Assembly: GCA_030145385.1 (NCBI GenBank)
Contig: JAQYVU010000019.1
Coordinates: 1 to 55,403, forward strand
Reading direction: 5' to 3'
DNA: 55,403 nt
Source of the DNA: Desulfococcaceae bacterium
GTDB lineage: Bacteria > Desulfobacterota > Desulfobacteria > Desulfobacterales > Desulfosalsimonadaceae
The notes under the pieces were generated by a model. That model saw only the letters and a program-made list of their open reading frames with translations. It had not been told where the DNA came from and made no database searches. Made by a program: the position numbers and the translations under genes. Of the stretch, positions 1 to 10,400 are shown piece by piece (positions within the stretch are counted from its first letter, which is position 1; each line of letters opens with the position of its first letter).

Positions 1-495
1 ACTCAATTTTCATAATCCTAATCATCATCATAATCTTAATCCGTCTTTTGATGAAAGACTTTCGCCCAAAAGATTATGATTAAGAGAAAGATTACGATTA
101 AGAATTTAACCGAATCATCGCTCAGAGCAGAGCCAATATCTCTGACCTCGCCCAAAGGACCAGGTTTTCAACATTTTAATAAAGTGACAAGGCAGATTTG
201 AATAAAGCCGGTGATTATTTTTTGTGATTTAATCATCAACTTTCCAAAATCAGAATAGCGTTTTTGTTTTTAATATATTGAAAATATTTTCATAATAAAT
301 CTATATTCTGATTTGTTCAGAATATAGAAATGGGTCCCGATTGTCAAAACTAAGGTGATATCCATAAAAATTTATATTTGATCAGAGGATTTGGTCAAAA
401 GGGATTCAGCTCAGTTTTTTGCAGTGACCTTTTAAAATCAGACGCTGTTTCAAACTGAGCGGACGCATCGGATAAATCTATTTAAGGGAGATCTT
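1..495. other. Non-coding stretch at the window edge
   Basis: No convincing gene is visible. The first 105 bases hold short related AT-rich words: TCTTAATC at 34-41 and its complement GATTAAGA at 78-85 and 96-103, which could form a weak hairpin. A perfect inverted repeat lies at 300-328 and is listed separately. A loose sigma70-like pair (TTGAAA near 278, TATATT near 302) overlaps it but is not strong enough to call. Confidence 0.5.
300..328. repeat. Perfect 12-bp inverted repeat (operator or hairpin)
   Basis: TCTATATTCTGA at 300-311 is followed by a 5-base spacer and its exact complement TCAGAATATAGA at 317-328. It lies about 170 bases upstream of the lipoprotein gene at 496. No T-run follows, so it is not a terminator. 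It could be an operator or an RNA hairpin; no known family is recognised. Confidence 0.55.
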
Positions 496-963
496 TTGGA
501 AAATATCATGAGAAAAACGGCTGGTGTAATTATTGCCGTCGTGTTTTTAAATATTACTGCGTGCGGGTATTTTCTTTATCCGGAACGTGTCGGGCAAAAG
601 AGTGGGAAGCTAGACCCCGCGATTGTCGTGCTGGATGCGGCGGCCCTTCTTTTTGGGATTTTACCCGGTGTTGTAGCGTTTGCGGTTGATATTACTACCG
701 GCGCCATATATCTGGCCCCTGGCCAGAAATCTGTCATCGATAAACACAGCAGGAACCTGGCATTGATCCATATGAAAAAGTTCGAGGGAAAAAAGATGCG
801 GCCGGCGGATGACGCGGAAATTTCGATTGATCAATTAAAAACCGCACATGATTTATCACTGGTTCTGGGATATCCGGTTGCCGTGGGAAAAATTCAATAC
901 TTTAAAGCGATCGATATGAAAACACCTGTCTTTGCAATGCCGGGGCAAGTGCCCTCAAGTTGA
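496..963 (+). CDS. Small predicted lipoprotein of unknown function
   Basis: The product is 155 residues long. The TTG start is preferred because AAGGGAG at 484-490 lies at ideal ribosome-binding distance (5 bases), whereas the next ATG at 508 would be 17 bases away. The N-terminus has basic residues, a hydrophobic stretch and a lipobox-like ITAC, so export and lipidation on Cys23 are likely. A second hydrophobic segment (about residues 43-72) carries a Gly/Pro-rich FGILPGVVAF and ends in TTGAIYLAP, a pattern I associate with short uncharacterised proteobacterial lipoproteins. The C-terminal half is soluble and charged. The gene stands alone. No function can be assigned from sequence. Confidence 0.7.
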   Translation: MENIMRKTAGVIIAVVFLNITACGYFLYPERVGQKSGKLDPAIVVLDAAALLFGILPGVVAFAVDITTGAIYLAPGQKSVIDKHSRNLALIHMKKFEGKKMRPADDAEISIDQLKTAHDLSLVLGYPVAVGKIQYFKAIDMKTPVFAMPGQVPSS

Positions 964-1155
964 TGACGTCGTAAAAAGCTTTTTATGGTGTTTTTTTACC
1001 ACTGTATGAGAAAATAACTTGTCAATTATATTAAAATCTTATGAACGAGTTATTTGGAAGCTAATCGATGGCGCTTGCATCACTGTATCATAAAATATTT
1101 TCAACAGCAGGCCGGATTTCTTACCCGGCGCCCAAATTTGCCGATGGACATGACA

Positions 1156-2154
1156 TTACTGCATCACTTTATTCCGGTAAGCTGATGAAAATTTGTTCCG
1201 GTAATTTTTAGGAGACAAACCGGTATGTTTGATAAAGAGGCGCCGGAAAGAATTGATATCTTCATATCCGACCTTCCAGGTGATTTCATTGACGGTGTCG
1301 AGTGTTCGTTCTAAAAAGCGTTTGGCGTTTTCAATGCGCAAACGCTGGAGATAGGCCAGGGGCGTTTCACCGGTGGCCGTCTTGAACCGGCGTTTGAAAT
1401 GGCGGGGGCTGATCCCGATGGATTCGGCCACTTCATCAATGGAAAATTTGTTTTTATAATTTTTCTCCATCCACTGCTGTGCCTTTTGTATTTGTTTGTC
1501 AGAGTGATTATTCCAGAAATCATAAACAATATAGGGGGACTGGCTATGCCGGTCCGTGTCAACGAGCAGGCCTTTTGCGCAACGGGAGGCCAGGTCCGGT
1601 GAACCGTATTTTTCGATCAAATGCAGGCAAAGATTCATGAAAGCCGTTGCCGCACCCGTGCAGTAAAGTCGGTTATCTTCGGTTAAAATACGGTCAATCT
1701 GAAGATTGACCTTCGGGTATTGCCGTTTGAAAATCTCGGCAAACTGCCAGTTGGTGGTGGCAACACATCCGTCAAGAAGACCGGTTTCCGCCAGCAGAAA
1801 AGTCCCGGTACAGGTGCAGGCAATATTATTTCCGCTTTTATGATTGTGCGTAACCCACTCACAGATGGTTTTAATTCTCGGATTTTCCAAATCAAATGGC
1901 GGAAGAAATGCCGGCAGCAGAATCAGGTCTGTTTCTTCAATTTCATGGATGGCCCGTAAAGGGGTCAGCGTAATACCGCCCTGCGCAGTTACCGGCTGAC
2001 CGTCGATGGACACGATTTCCGTTTCAAACAGCGGCCCGCTGCCGTCATTTTTCATGTAAAGCCACCATAAATTGGCAACTGAAAGCGCGTCAACAGTTCC
2101 GGCAATAGCCGAGGCCACACAATCGTTTTCTGCCAGCAGGGTTATTTTTGCCAT
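1156..2154 (-). CDS. GlxA-type AraC-family transcriptional regulator with DJ-1/PfpI domain
   Basis: A 332-residue regulator. Residues 1-185 form a DJ-1/PfpI (class I glutamine amidotransferase-like) domain, with the elbow CTCTGTFLLAETGLLDG near 110-130 and ATTNW after it; such domains in GlxA-type proteins are ligand sensors rather than enzymes. Residues about 220-320 form an AraC/XylS double helix-turn-helix, with IDEVAESIGISPRHFKRRFK as the first and ending in the family signature GYEDINSFRRLFIKHTGLSPKNYR. The ligand is not evident. The gene is divergent from the large activase gene at 2326, and an imperfect palindrome lies between them, so it may control that gene, itself, or both. Its ATG at 2154 is the natural start. 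Length is typical of the family. Confidence 0.93.
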   Translation of the reverse strand: MAKITLLAENDCVASAIAGTVDALSVANLWWLYMKNDGSGPLFETEIVSIDGQPVTAQGGITLTPLRAIHEIEETDLILLPAFLPPFDLENPRIKTICEWVTHNHKSGNNIACTCTGTFLLAETGLLDGCVATTNWQFAEIFKRQYPKVNLQIDRILTEDNRLYCTGAATAFMNLCLHLIEKYGSPDLASRCAKGLLVDTDRHSQSPYIVYDFWNNHSDKQIQKAQQWMEKNYKNKFSIDEVAESIGISPRHFKRRFKTATGETPLAYLQRLRIENAKRFLERTLDTVNEITWKVGYEDINSFRRLFIKHTGLSPKNYRNKFSSAYRNKVMQ

Positions 2155-2206
2155 GAATATAAATCCTTATTTAAAAAATGTCACTTTCAGCATGAACTAA
2201 GTCATA

Positions 2207-2241
2207 TATGCCTCTTTCGTTTGCGGCTGTCAAGAGGTATA
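2207..2241. promoter_or_regulatory. Candidate operator between divergent genes
   Basis: TATGCCTCTT (2207-2216) and AAGAGGTATA (2232-2241) form an inverted repeat with 9 of 10 matching positions and a 15-base gap, in the 171-bp space between the AraC-type regulator and the activase gene. AraC-family proteins more often bind direct repeats, so assignment to that regulator is only a guess from position. Confidence 0.35.
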
Positions 2242-2325
2242 AGAAGAGTCAGGGTGAACCGGAATGCTTAACCGGCTGTTAAGGAAAAAATTAGCTCAAC
2301 CCGAAAACTATACAGGAGAGGCACA

Positions 2326-5300
2326 ATGATAAAAATCGCAGGGTGTGATATGGGCAAGGCTTCTGCCAGTTTTGTAATAGCAAGTATCAATGGTGACGGC
2401 AGTGTAGACGTTGAAAACACGGCGCATATTTCCCATGAAGGGAATCCGTTTGAAGCGTTTAAAAAATGGTACCGTGACAATAATGTTGTTGAGTGCGCGG
2501 CACTGGGCGCTACCGGTCTTTATGCCGGCGAACTGAAACGTCCGGTGCTTGTTTTTCCTGAAGATGCGTGCCAGGAAGCAGCCCTGGAGGCGGACCCGAT
2601 GTTTCCGGATGAAATGAATCTGGTCAGTGTCGGAGCCCGGGGCTACAGCGTACTGGCCCGGCGCCCGGCCGAAGTCGGTTCCGGGGCGAATGCGCCTGAT
2701 GCTAAAAATGCGTCACAGTTTTTTTATCAATATCTTGAAAATGACAAGTGCTCTTCCGGGGCAGGGGAAAATATTGCCAAAATGACGAATCGTTTCGGGC
2801 TGGAGATTGAAACTGCCGATGATCTGGCGGTTTCTGCCGAAAAAAGTATTCCCATTACCGCCCGGTGTTCGGTTTTTGCAAAAAGCGAGATGACCCATTA
2901 CGCCAATCAGGGAAAACCGGCCAGCGAGCTGTTTAAAGGGTTTTTTGGGTCGGTTGCGTCAAATACGGCCGGGCTGCTGGCAAAGAATAATACCGGCGGT
3001 CCGGCATATCTCATCGGCGGGCTGACGCGCATTGCCTCTTTTGTGAATGCTTTTTCTGCTGCCGCAGGCAAAGAAGTGGTGGTTCCTGAAAATCGCCTGA
3101 CCTTTGAAGCCGAAGGCGCTGCCCGAATTGCTGCTGCTTATGTGGCGGCAAATGAAGCAGCGAAAATGCCAAAAGATCCGGAATCGCTGATTGACATCCA
3201 TGAAAAACGGTTTACGGTGTTGTCCCCGGCCTCAGCATTTAAAGACCGGGTAACGGTGATGCCGGAAATTGTCAAAGCTTCGGACTGGGAAAATCAGCCG
3301 GCAGTCCTGGGCCTGGACCTGGGGTCTACCGGTGCCAAGGCGGTGCTCACATCCATTGAGACCGGCGAGCCCCTGATGGATGTTTATGACCGCACCAAAG
3401 GCAATCCGGTGGACGCGGCCCGGCGGCTGGTCTCTGCCATATTAGAAGCCGGCCGGCCGGATGTTCGCGCTGTGGGGCTCACCGGTTCGGGACGTGAGGC
3501 CGTGGCTACCCTTGCACGGACCGTGTTTGCCGATGAAAACGGGCAGGCGGACCGGATCAGCGTGTTAAATGAAATCGTCGCCCATGCCACTGCAGCCATC
3601 TCCTGTGATCCGGATAAGGGGGCGGATATGTCCATCATCGAGATCGGCGGCCAGGATGCCAAGTATGTTCGTGTCAGCGGGGGGCGGATTATTGAAAGTG
3701 ATATGAACAAGGCGTGCAGCGCCGGCACCGGCTCTTTTTTGGAAGAACAGGCCAATTGCTATGATGTGGATGATATTGCCCGGTTCGCCGAAATGGCGGT
3801 TGCCGCCAAAAGACCGCCGGACCTGGGGCAGATGTGCACGGTCTATATTGCCGAAGCCGGTGCTGATGCGTTAAAAGAGGGTTTTTCAGTCGGGGATATT
3901 TTTGCGGGATTTCAGTATTCGGTTATTTATAACTATTTAAACCGGGTGATGGGCCAGCGAACTCCGGGGGAAAAGATTTTTTTCCAGGGAAAGCCGGCAA
4001 GCAATGATTGTCTGGCATGGACGCTGGCGGCGGTGACCGGCCGTGAAATTGTCGTGCCCCCAAACCCGGGTGCCATGGGTGCGTGGGGTATCGGGCTGTG
4101 CGCAGTTGAGGATATGGGAAAAGAAACACTGCTCGCATCGCCCGGTTTGATATTGGATGATTTTCTGGCAGCAGAAATTATCGAACGGTCCGAGTTTACC
4201 TGCAAGGATGCCACCTGTAAAACCATGTGTCCCATTGAACGTACCACCATACAATTCGGGGATATCACCAAAACAGCCACATCCGGCGGTGCCTGTCCCA
4301 AATATGAAATCGTCTCCGCATCCCTGCCCAAACTGGCAAAAGACGCCCCCAATCCTTTTGAAGAGCGGGCCGCGCTTTTGGCGGAATATGAGGCGGCTAA
4401 TGAAGAAAATAATACCACCCCCACAGTGGCCATCCCCATGACCGGCCCCATTGGCGGGTTTCTGCCGTTTTTGTCAACTATTGTGAGGGAACTGGGGTTC
4501 TCTGTTAACGTGTTAAAGTCGGATTCAAAATCTTTGGCCAAAGGAGAACATTTGTGCAACAGTTTTGATTCCTGCGGTCCGGTTAAAATCGCGTATTCCA
4601 TCTGCGATACGGACAGCCCGTACCTGTTTTTTCCCAAAATCATGAAGTTTTCCGACCGGGAAGGCCCGGGCGGGATTGCCTGTGTGACGGAACAGTCAAT
4701 GCCTGAAGTGATTGAACAATCGTTAAAAGCCCGTGGCAAGGATGTGACTGTGATTCGTCCCCGCCTGTATCTTGAAAACGGGTTGACTGAACCGGGGGTT
4801 ATTGAAAGTGTGAAAGAACTGGCAAGTGCCTTGGGCGTATCTACCACCGACGTGGCGGCTGCAGTGGAAAAAGGCGCTGAAGCTCAAAAGATGTTTGAAA
4901 CAGAGTTAGAAGACATCGGGCAAAAGGCGTTTGATTATGCCATTGTCAATGAGATTGCCCCGGTAATGGTGTGCGGGTCACAGCATGTGATTCATGATAA
5001 AGCGGCAAATTCAAAAATTCCTGATATTCTGCGCCAAAACGGGGCTATGGCCATTCCCATGGACTGCTTTCCCATTGTCAAAGACACGCCTGAGATGAAA
5101 CGGATCTATTGGGGAGACGCCAACCGATACCTGCGGGCGGCTTTGTCGGCAAAGGAAACCAAAACCGCCTTTCCCCTGATGCTGGCGTCTTTCGGATGCG
5201 GACCGGCTTCTTTTACCGAGCAGGTCTTTCAGTCCCTGCTGGCAGGGTATCCGCATACAATTCTGGAAAGTGACGGCCATGGCGGCGCAGCCGGGTTTGT

Positions 5301-6666
5301 TACGCGAATCCAGGCGTTTTTGCAGTCTGTTCACCAGTATATGGATGAAGAAGAAACAGTGCCTGCAGATCATGACCGCATTGTTTCCTATGTGGAATCC
5401 GGTGTTTACCGGGGAAAATATCTGGATAAAAAAATCCGGTACGTGTTTTTCAGCAGTCTGGATTACCTTGGAGATCTGATGGCCGCTGTTTATCGTTCTT
5501 ATGGGTACGATGCGGTCTCGGCCCCGCCGGTTTCCGAAGAGAATTATCGTCTGGGTAAATCGGACTGTTCCGGAAAGGAATGCATGTCCTACCAGCTGAT
5601 CTGGGGGGCGTTCCGGCAGTACCTGGAGACGGTTCAGGATGAAATGGCTGTTGCCGGTCAAAAAGAAAAAAAACATATCCGGCTGATTCAGTTATCCGGA
5701 CAAATCTGCCGGGCGGGAATGTACGGGATCAAGGACCGGCTGTCTGTAAATCGCATGGGGCTGCATGATCAGATTTCCGTTGCTTCGCTGATGATTGCAG
5801 GCGGCCCGGGCATGGCAGCCCGCCTGGTTTCCGGGCTTACCGGCATGGATATCCTGCGGCAGTTTTTTCTCTACCACCAGGCGGTTGAATCTTCTCCGGG
5901 TGAGGCCCGAAGGGTCTATGAAAAATATGCCAAAGCCATTGTGGAACTGGTTGAACAGCCTTCAGGCGCTGGTTTTAAGGGAACCCTGCAAAAAGGATTT
6001 CACTGGTCCCGGCTTAGAAAGATTATTAAGCAGGCAGGGCAAGATTATTACCGCATGGACCGGCAGGCTGGAGATACATCCGATTTCCGGACAGTTTTTG
6101 TATCCGGTGATCCCATGGCCAAGGGCAATGATGTCGCTAACTGCGGCCTTTTCGACCGGCTGAGCGAGCAAAAGATCCGGTCCGTGTCCGAACCCTTGTG
6201 TGATTTTTTAGAATTTCTGTCCCGCATGCATCCCCAGCTGATTTTCGGACAAAAAGCCACTGAGCGTCAGAATGCCACGTATTTAAAGGTGATGGTCATA
6301 ATCAGAGAAAGCCTTTACAAAATGGCTCGAAAAATTCATCCCTGGCTGCCCATGCCGGACCTGCCGGCAGTGCTGCGACGATCGTCTGATATTGTTGATC
6401 CCAAGACGCTTGGCGGCGTGGGCCAGGTCGTGGGAAGTGTCTTGCATTACTGGGAAACCGGATCCTATGACGGTGTATTGATGACCAGCTGCTGGGGATG
6501 TGACAATTCCCTTATTGAGGAAAGCCTGCTGCGCCACCACAGGGAAATTCCGTTTTATTTCTTCTATGATGACGGTACGCCTTTGGATACCCGCCGGGTC
6601 AATCGGTTCGCTTTTCAGCTCCAGCGGCAGCCCAAGCGGGTGTTGGCAAATAAAAAAGCGGCGTAA
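2326..6666 (+). CDS. 2-hydroxyacyl-CoA dehydratase activase/dehydratase multidomain protein
   Basis: This 1446-residue protein joins two BadF/BadG/BcrA/BcrD-type ATPase domains to an HgdB/DUF2229-like dehydratase part. The first ATPase half begins [12 protein letters not shown] and has Cys142 in [12 protein letters not shown] and Cys181. The second begins near residue 326 ([14 protein letters not shown]), continues with [12 protein letters not shown], then Cys464 in [15 protein letters not shown] and Cys504 in [10 protein letters not shown]; these two Cys are the ones that bridge a [4Fe-4S] cluster between subunits in HgdC-type activases. After residue 600 there is a Cys-rich segment ([11 protein letters not shown]) and a long region with further Cys such as [10 protein letters not shown] and [13 protein letters not shown]. 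Proteins of this architecture are widespread in anaerobes, and their substrate is generally unknown. The start has a clear ribosome site (AGGAGAG). It is monocistronic. Confidence 0.9.
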   Translation: MIKIAGCDMGKASASFVIASINGDGSVDVENTAHISHEGNPFEAFKKWYRDNNVVECAALGATGLYAGELKRPVLVFPEDACQEAALEADPMFPDEMNLVSVGARGYSVLARRPAEVGSGANAPDAKNASQFFYQYLENDKCSSGAGENIAKMTNRFGLEIETADDLAVSAEKSIPITARCSVFAKSEMTHYANQGKPASELFKGFFGSVASNTAGLLAKNNTGGPAYLIGGLTRIASFVNAFSAAAGKEVVVPENRLTFEAEGAARIAAAYVAANEAAKMPKDPESLIDIHEKRFTVLSPASAFKDRVTVMPEIVKASDWENQPAVLGLDLGSTGAKAVLTSIETGEPLMDVYDRTKGNPVDAARRLVSAILEAGRPDVRAVGLTGSGREAVATLARTVFADENGQADRISVLNEIVAHATAAISCDPDKGADMSIIEIGGQDAKYVRVSGGRIIESDMNKACSAGTGSFLEEQANCYDVDDIARFAEMAVAAKRPPDLGQMCTVYIAEAGADALKEGFSVGDIFAGFQYSVIYNYLNRVMGQRTPGEKIFFQGKPASNDCLAWTLAAVTGREIVVPPNPGAMGAWGIGLCAVEDMGKETLLASPGLILDDFLAAEIIERSEFTCKDATCKTMCPIERTTIQFGDITKTATSGGACPKYEIVSASLPKLAKDAPNPFEERAALLAEYEAANEENNTTPTVAIPMTGPIGGFLPFLSTIVRELGFSVNVLKSDSKSLAKGEHLCNSFDSCGPVKIAYSICDTDSPYLFFPKIMKFSDREGPGGIACVTEQSMPEVIEQSLKARGKDVTVIRPRLYLENGLTEPGVIESVKELASALGVSTTDVAAAVEKGAEAQKMFETELEDIGQKAFDYAIVNEIAPVMVCGSQHVIHDKAANSKIPDILRQNGAMAIPMDCFPIVKDTPEMKRIYWGDANRYLRAALSAKETKTAFPLMLASFGCGPASFTEQVFQSLLAGYPHTILESDGHGGAAGFVTRIQAFLQSVHQYMDEEETVPADHDRIVSYVESGVYRGKYLDKKIRYVFFSSLDYLGDLMAAVYRSYGYDAVSAPPVSEENYRLGKSDCSGKECMSYQLIWGAFRQYLETVQDEMAVAGQKEKKHIRLIQLSGQICRAGMYGIKDRLSVNRMGLHDQISVASLMIAGGPGMAARLVSGLTGMDILRQFFLYHQAVESSPGEARRVYEKYAKAIVELVEQPSGAGFKGTLQKGFHWSRLRKIIKQAGQDYYRMDRQAGDTSDFRTVFVSGDPMAKGNDVANCGLFDRLSEQKIRSVSEPLCDFLEFLSRMHPQLIFGQKATERQNATYLKVMVIIRESLYKMARKIHPWLPMPDLPAVLRRSSDIVDPKTLGGVGQVVGSVLHYWETGSYDGVLMTSCWGCDNSLIEESLLRHHREIPFYFFYDDGTPLDTRRVNRFAFQLQRQPKRVLANKKAA

Positions 6667-6706
6667 ATAAACAATGGTTGAAAATAATATTGTTTTTTTG
6701 TTCCAC

Positions 6707-6746
6707 CCGGATTTCTCATAATTTAAAAGATTTATGAGAAATCCGG
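6707..6746. repeat. 14-bp perfect inverted repeat after the activase gene
   Basis: CCGGATTTCTCATA at 6707-6720 and its exact complement at 6733-6746 flank a 12-base AT-rich loop. It lies 40 bases past the activase stop, where a terminator would be expected. However no T-run follows on either strand (a T-run precedes it on the plus strand), so it may be an RNA 3'-end stabiliser or a repeat element rather than an intrinsic terminator. Confidence 0.6.
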
Positions 6747-6765
6747 TCAATTGGTAATATTTGAC

Positions 6766-6898
6766 AGGGTGGCACGGGCAACTGGTTGCCCGTGTTCCGT
6801 AGGAACAGAAGGGGCCTTGAGATATTGAATTGTTTTTCAAGTAATAAATCAGACCCCTTTTGCGCTTCGCGCACTGGCAACAAGTTGCCAGTGTCACC
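6766..6898. repeat. Compound palindromic (REP/MITE-like) element
   Basis: Two tight palindromes bracket a spacer of about 77 bases: CACGGGCAAC-TG-GTTGCCCGTG at 6773-6794 and CACTGGCAAC-AA-GTTGCCAGTG at 6872-6893. Outside them GGGTG (about 6768) and CACCC (about 6895) are complementary, so the whole unit has inverted ends. The two hairpins share the core GGCAAC/GTTGCC. This organisation resembles paired REP (BIME-type) sequences or a small non-autonomous transposable element. No transposase gene is near. Confidence 0.55.
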
Positions 6899-6908
6899 CG
6901 GTTGGGCA

Positions 6909-7358
6909 TTACTTGATTGTATAAGTAAATTTATCCATCAGTTTTTGTTCACCCATGACTGCTTTTGTTTTGACAGTATAGTCTCCCGGTTGTGAGAGGG
7001 TGATATCTGCGCCGTATCCGCCGCTCATGCCCATGGCCATTACCTTCTGATCCTTGCCGTCCGGCCCGATGATCAGGTATCCTACTTTTTCCGAGGTAAC
7101 GGTTTTTCCAGCGGCATTTTTTATGAATACCATGAGGTGATGGGTGGCGGTCATACCTGGCATTTGTTGTTTCATGTCTTTCATTTTTTCCTTCATATCG
7201 ATGAACTGGTATTCCAGCTGATAACCGTCCACATCACTTTTTTGATCGATGTGTGTTCCTTTTTCCGATGGACAGCAGCTGTCTGCCATCGCCGCCGGGA
7301 TAAATGTAATGCTGGTCATGAATGCTGCGGTCAGTATGATTAATGCTATTTTTTTCAT
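6909..7358 (-). CDS. Small periplasmic Met/His-containing protein downstream of the Cus operon
   Basis: The product is 149 residues with a clear Sec signal peptide (MKKIALIILTAAFMTS..., cleavage near AMA-DS). The mature part starts with a CCPSEKG motif, has a Met-rich helix-like stretch (KEKMKDMKQQMPGM) followed by THH, then a beta-rich domain resembling the small immunoglobulin-like metal-resistance proteins. Met, His and Cys residues suit copper or silver binding, and it follows cusA on the same strand after a 71-base gap, so a role as periplasmic metal chaperone, analogous to but not homologous in obvious sequence with CusF, is plausible. It is not a recognised family from sight; function is inferred from composition and context. 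Confidence 0.75.
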   Translation of the reverse strand: MKKIALIILTAAFMTSITFIPAAMADSCCPSEKGTHIDQKSDVDGYQLEYQFIDMKEKMKDMKQQMPGMTATHHLMVFIKNAAGKTVTSEKVGYLIIGPDGKDQKVMAMGMSGGYGADITLSQPGDYTVKTKAVMGEQKLMDKFTYTIK

Positions 7359-7429
7359 GATATATTTCCTTTCTGTAGTGTCGTATTAATTATATTTTTA
7401 TTTTGATAATGATTTGGGAATTTTTACTT

Positions 7430-10400
7430 TTAAGTATTTAAACGATGTTTTAGCTCCCTCCTTTTCCACATATCGTAGATAGCCGGAATGATAATCAATG
7501 TGAGTATAGCTGATGAAATCAGCCCGCCGACCATGGGGGCGGCAATCCGCTTCATGACCTCGGAACCGGTTTCCGAGCCGATCATGACCGGCAACAGCCC
7601 AATGAGCGTGGTCGCCACGGTCATTAGTTTAGGCCGCACCCGTTCCACGGCACCTTCGATGATGGCTGCATGAAGATCTTCAACCTTATTCATATTTCCT
7701 GCATCAGCATGCCGTTTATACACTTCGTCCAGATACACCAGCATCACCACACCGGTTTCAGCAGCCAGCCCTGCCAGCGCAATAAATCCGACGACTACCG
7801 CCACAGACAGGTTATAATCCAGCAGATACAGAAGCCATACGCCGCCCACTAAGGCAAACGGAAGGCTGGCCATGACAATGGCGGATTCTGCAATGTTTTT
7901 AAAATGGAAAAAAAGCAGAACAAAAATCAGCAGAATGGTCACCGGTAAGATAATGTTCAACGTTTGCCTGGCTTTTTCCATATATTCGAATTGTCCGGAC
8001 CAGATCATGGAATAACCTGATGGCATGTCGATTTTCCGGTCCACGATCTCTTTGGCATTTTTTACATAGGAGCCGACATCCACCCCCCTTAAATCTACAT
8101 AAATCCAGGCGGTTTTTCTTGCGTTTTCACTTTTAATGCCTGCCGGTCCTTTATGAATGGAAAAATCCGCCAGTTGAGCCAACGGCACCTGGGCGCCCGT
8201 GGGGGTCGGCACCAGCACCCGTTTCAGCTGATCAATATCATCTCTGAGTTCCCGGTTATACCTGAGACTCACCGGATATCGTTCCAGCCCCTCAACGGTT
8301 TCCGTGACATTCATGCCGCCCACCGCCGTCATGATTACCTGCTGCACATCATTTATGGTCAGGCCGTACCGGGCAATATGGTCCCGCCGGATGTCAAAAT
8401 CCAGGTAATTCCCGCCGGTGACCCGTTCAGAGTATGCAGACAGGGTCCCGGGAATATCCCGGACCACCGCCTCGATTTTTGCCCCGATATTGCTCAACAC
8501 ATCCAGGTCCGGTCCCATGAGTTTAATGCCCACAGGCGTTTTGATGCCGGTTGACAGCATGTCGATTCTGGTTTTTATCGGCATGGTCCAGGCATTGGTG
8601 AGCCCGGGGAACTGGATGGCCCGGTCAAGATCTTCGGCAAGCTCATCAATGGTGATATATCTTTCTTCCGGCCATATCCATACAAGCGGGGGTTTTAAAA
8701 ATCCCGGCCAGTCGGAAAAAAACCGGTCAATGGGCTTTTTTCGCCATTCATGAATAATTTTTCCCTGCATAATTTCCGGCCAAATCCATGTTAATGGCTG
8801 TTTTACCCACCCCGGCCAGCCGGAAAAAAATCGTTTTACCGGAATCATTTCATGCTCAATTTTGGACCGCAGCATAATGGTGGTTTCAATCATGGACAGC
8901 GGGGCCGGGTCGGTTGCGGTTTCAGCCCGACCAATTTTTCCATGAACCGTACTGACTTCCGGAAAACGTTTAATTATTTTATCGGTCTGCTGGAGCAGTT
9001 CCCTGGCTTTGGTTATGGAAATGCCGGGAAGGGTGGTGGGCATATACAAAAGATCCCCTTCATTTAACGGCGGCATAAATTCGCTGCCCAGTTTTGATGC
9101 CGGAAAAAACGTGGCACCCAGAATGATAATAGCAACCAAAACCGTAGTTTTACGCCAATTAAGTACCAAATTAATGAACGGGCGATAAATACGAATAAAA
9201 AAACGGCTGATCGGATTTGTCTGCTCGGGCATAATTTTTTGCGGAATCAGGCAGATAACAGCAAAGGTGGTCAATGCCACCGCCGCGGTCAGGCTCCAGT
9301 CCGGCAGAGGGACGCCAAACAACCAGAGCACACAAACAAATAATGCCGGTCCCGCAAGTGCCGCCGCCCAGATAAGGCGTTTTGTTTTGGCTGAGGTATC
9401 CGGATCAAATGATTCTTCCCGGACGAAAAAAGTCATCAGCACCGGGATAATCGTAATTGCCAGTAACGCTGAAGATCCCATGGCAAAGGTTTTAGTAAAA
9501 GCCAGGGGTTTGAACATCCGTCCGGATTGTTCCTGCAAGGAAAAAACCGGCAAAAAAGACACTGTAATAATCAGCAGACTGTAAAAAAGGGCCGGCCCGA
9601 CTTCTTTGGATGCCTCTAAAATAATTTGTGCGTGTGATTTTTTGCCCCGGTCACGTTCAAGATGTTTGTGGGCGTTTTCAACCATCACCACAGACGCATC
9701 CACCATTACACCGATGGCAATGGCAAGTCCGCCAAGGCTCATGATGTTTGCATTGATGCCCAATGGCACCATGATTAGAAAAGACATCAATACGCCCACC
9801 GGCAGGGTAAACAGCGCTACAAATGCAGAGCGGAAGTGCAATAGAAAAATGATGCAAATGATACCCACAACGCTGATTTCTTCGATAAGTTTAGTTTGAA
9901 GGGTGTGAATGGCCCTTTCAATCAGCCCGGAACGGTCATATCCCATTTCAATGACAACGCCTTCGGGAAGACCTTTTTCCAGTTCTTTAAGGCGTTGTTT
10001 GACGCCTTTAATGATTTCCAGTGCATTTTCCCCAAAACGCATAACCACAATACCGCCGGCTGCCTCTCCTTCACCGTTCCAGTCTAAAATCCCCCGCCGG
10101 AGTTCCGGGCCTAAGTGAATATCGGCAATATTTTTCAGCAGGATAGGCGTTCCTTTTATGTCAACACCCACGGCAATTTGTTCAAGGTCTGAAATCCCTT
10201 TGATATAACCCAGTCCCCGGACCATGAATTCGGTCTCTCCCATTTCGACCAGTTTCCCGCCCACGTCTGCGTTGGAGTTTTTTATGGCCATTCTGACTTT
10301 CCGGAGGGGAAGGTTATAGGCAAGCAGTTTATTCGGGTCGACTTCCACCTGGTATTGTTTCACAAAGCCGCCGATGCTTGCCACTTCGGCCACCCCGGGC

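Noticed and set aside
3933-4847. Long open frame (304 residues) antisense to the activase gene
   Set aside because: It lies wholly inside a well-supported conserved gene in GC-rich sequence and has no protein-like motifs.
6707-6746. Intrinsic terminator for the activase gene
   Set aside because: The 14-bp stem is strong, but no T-run follows it on either strand.
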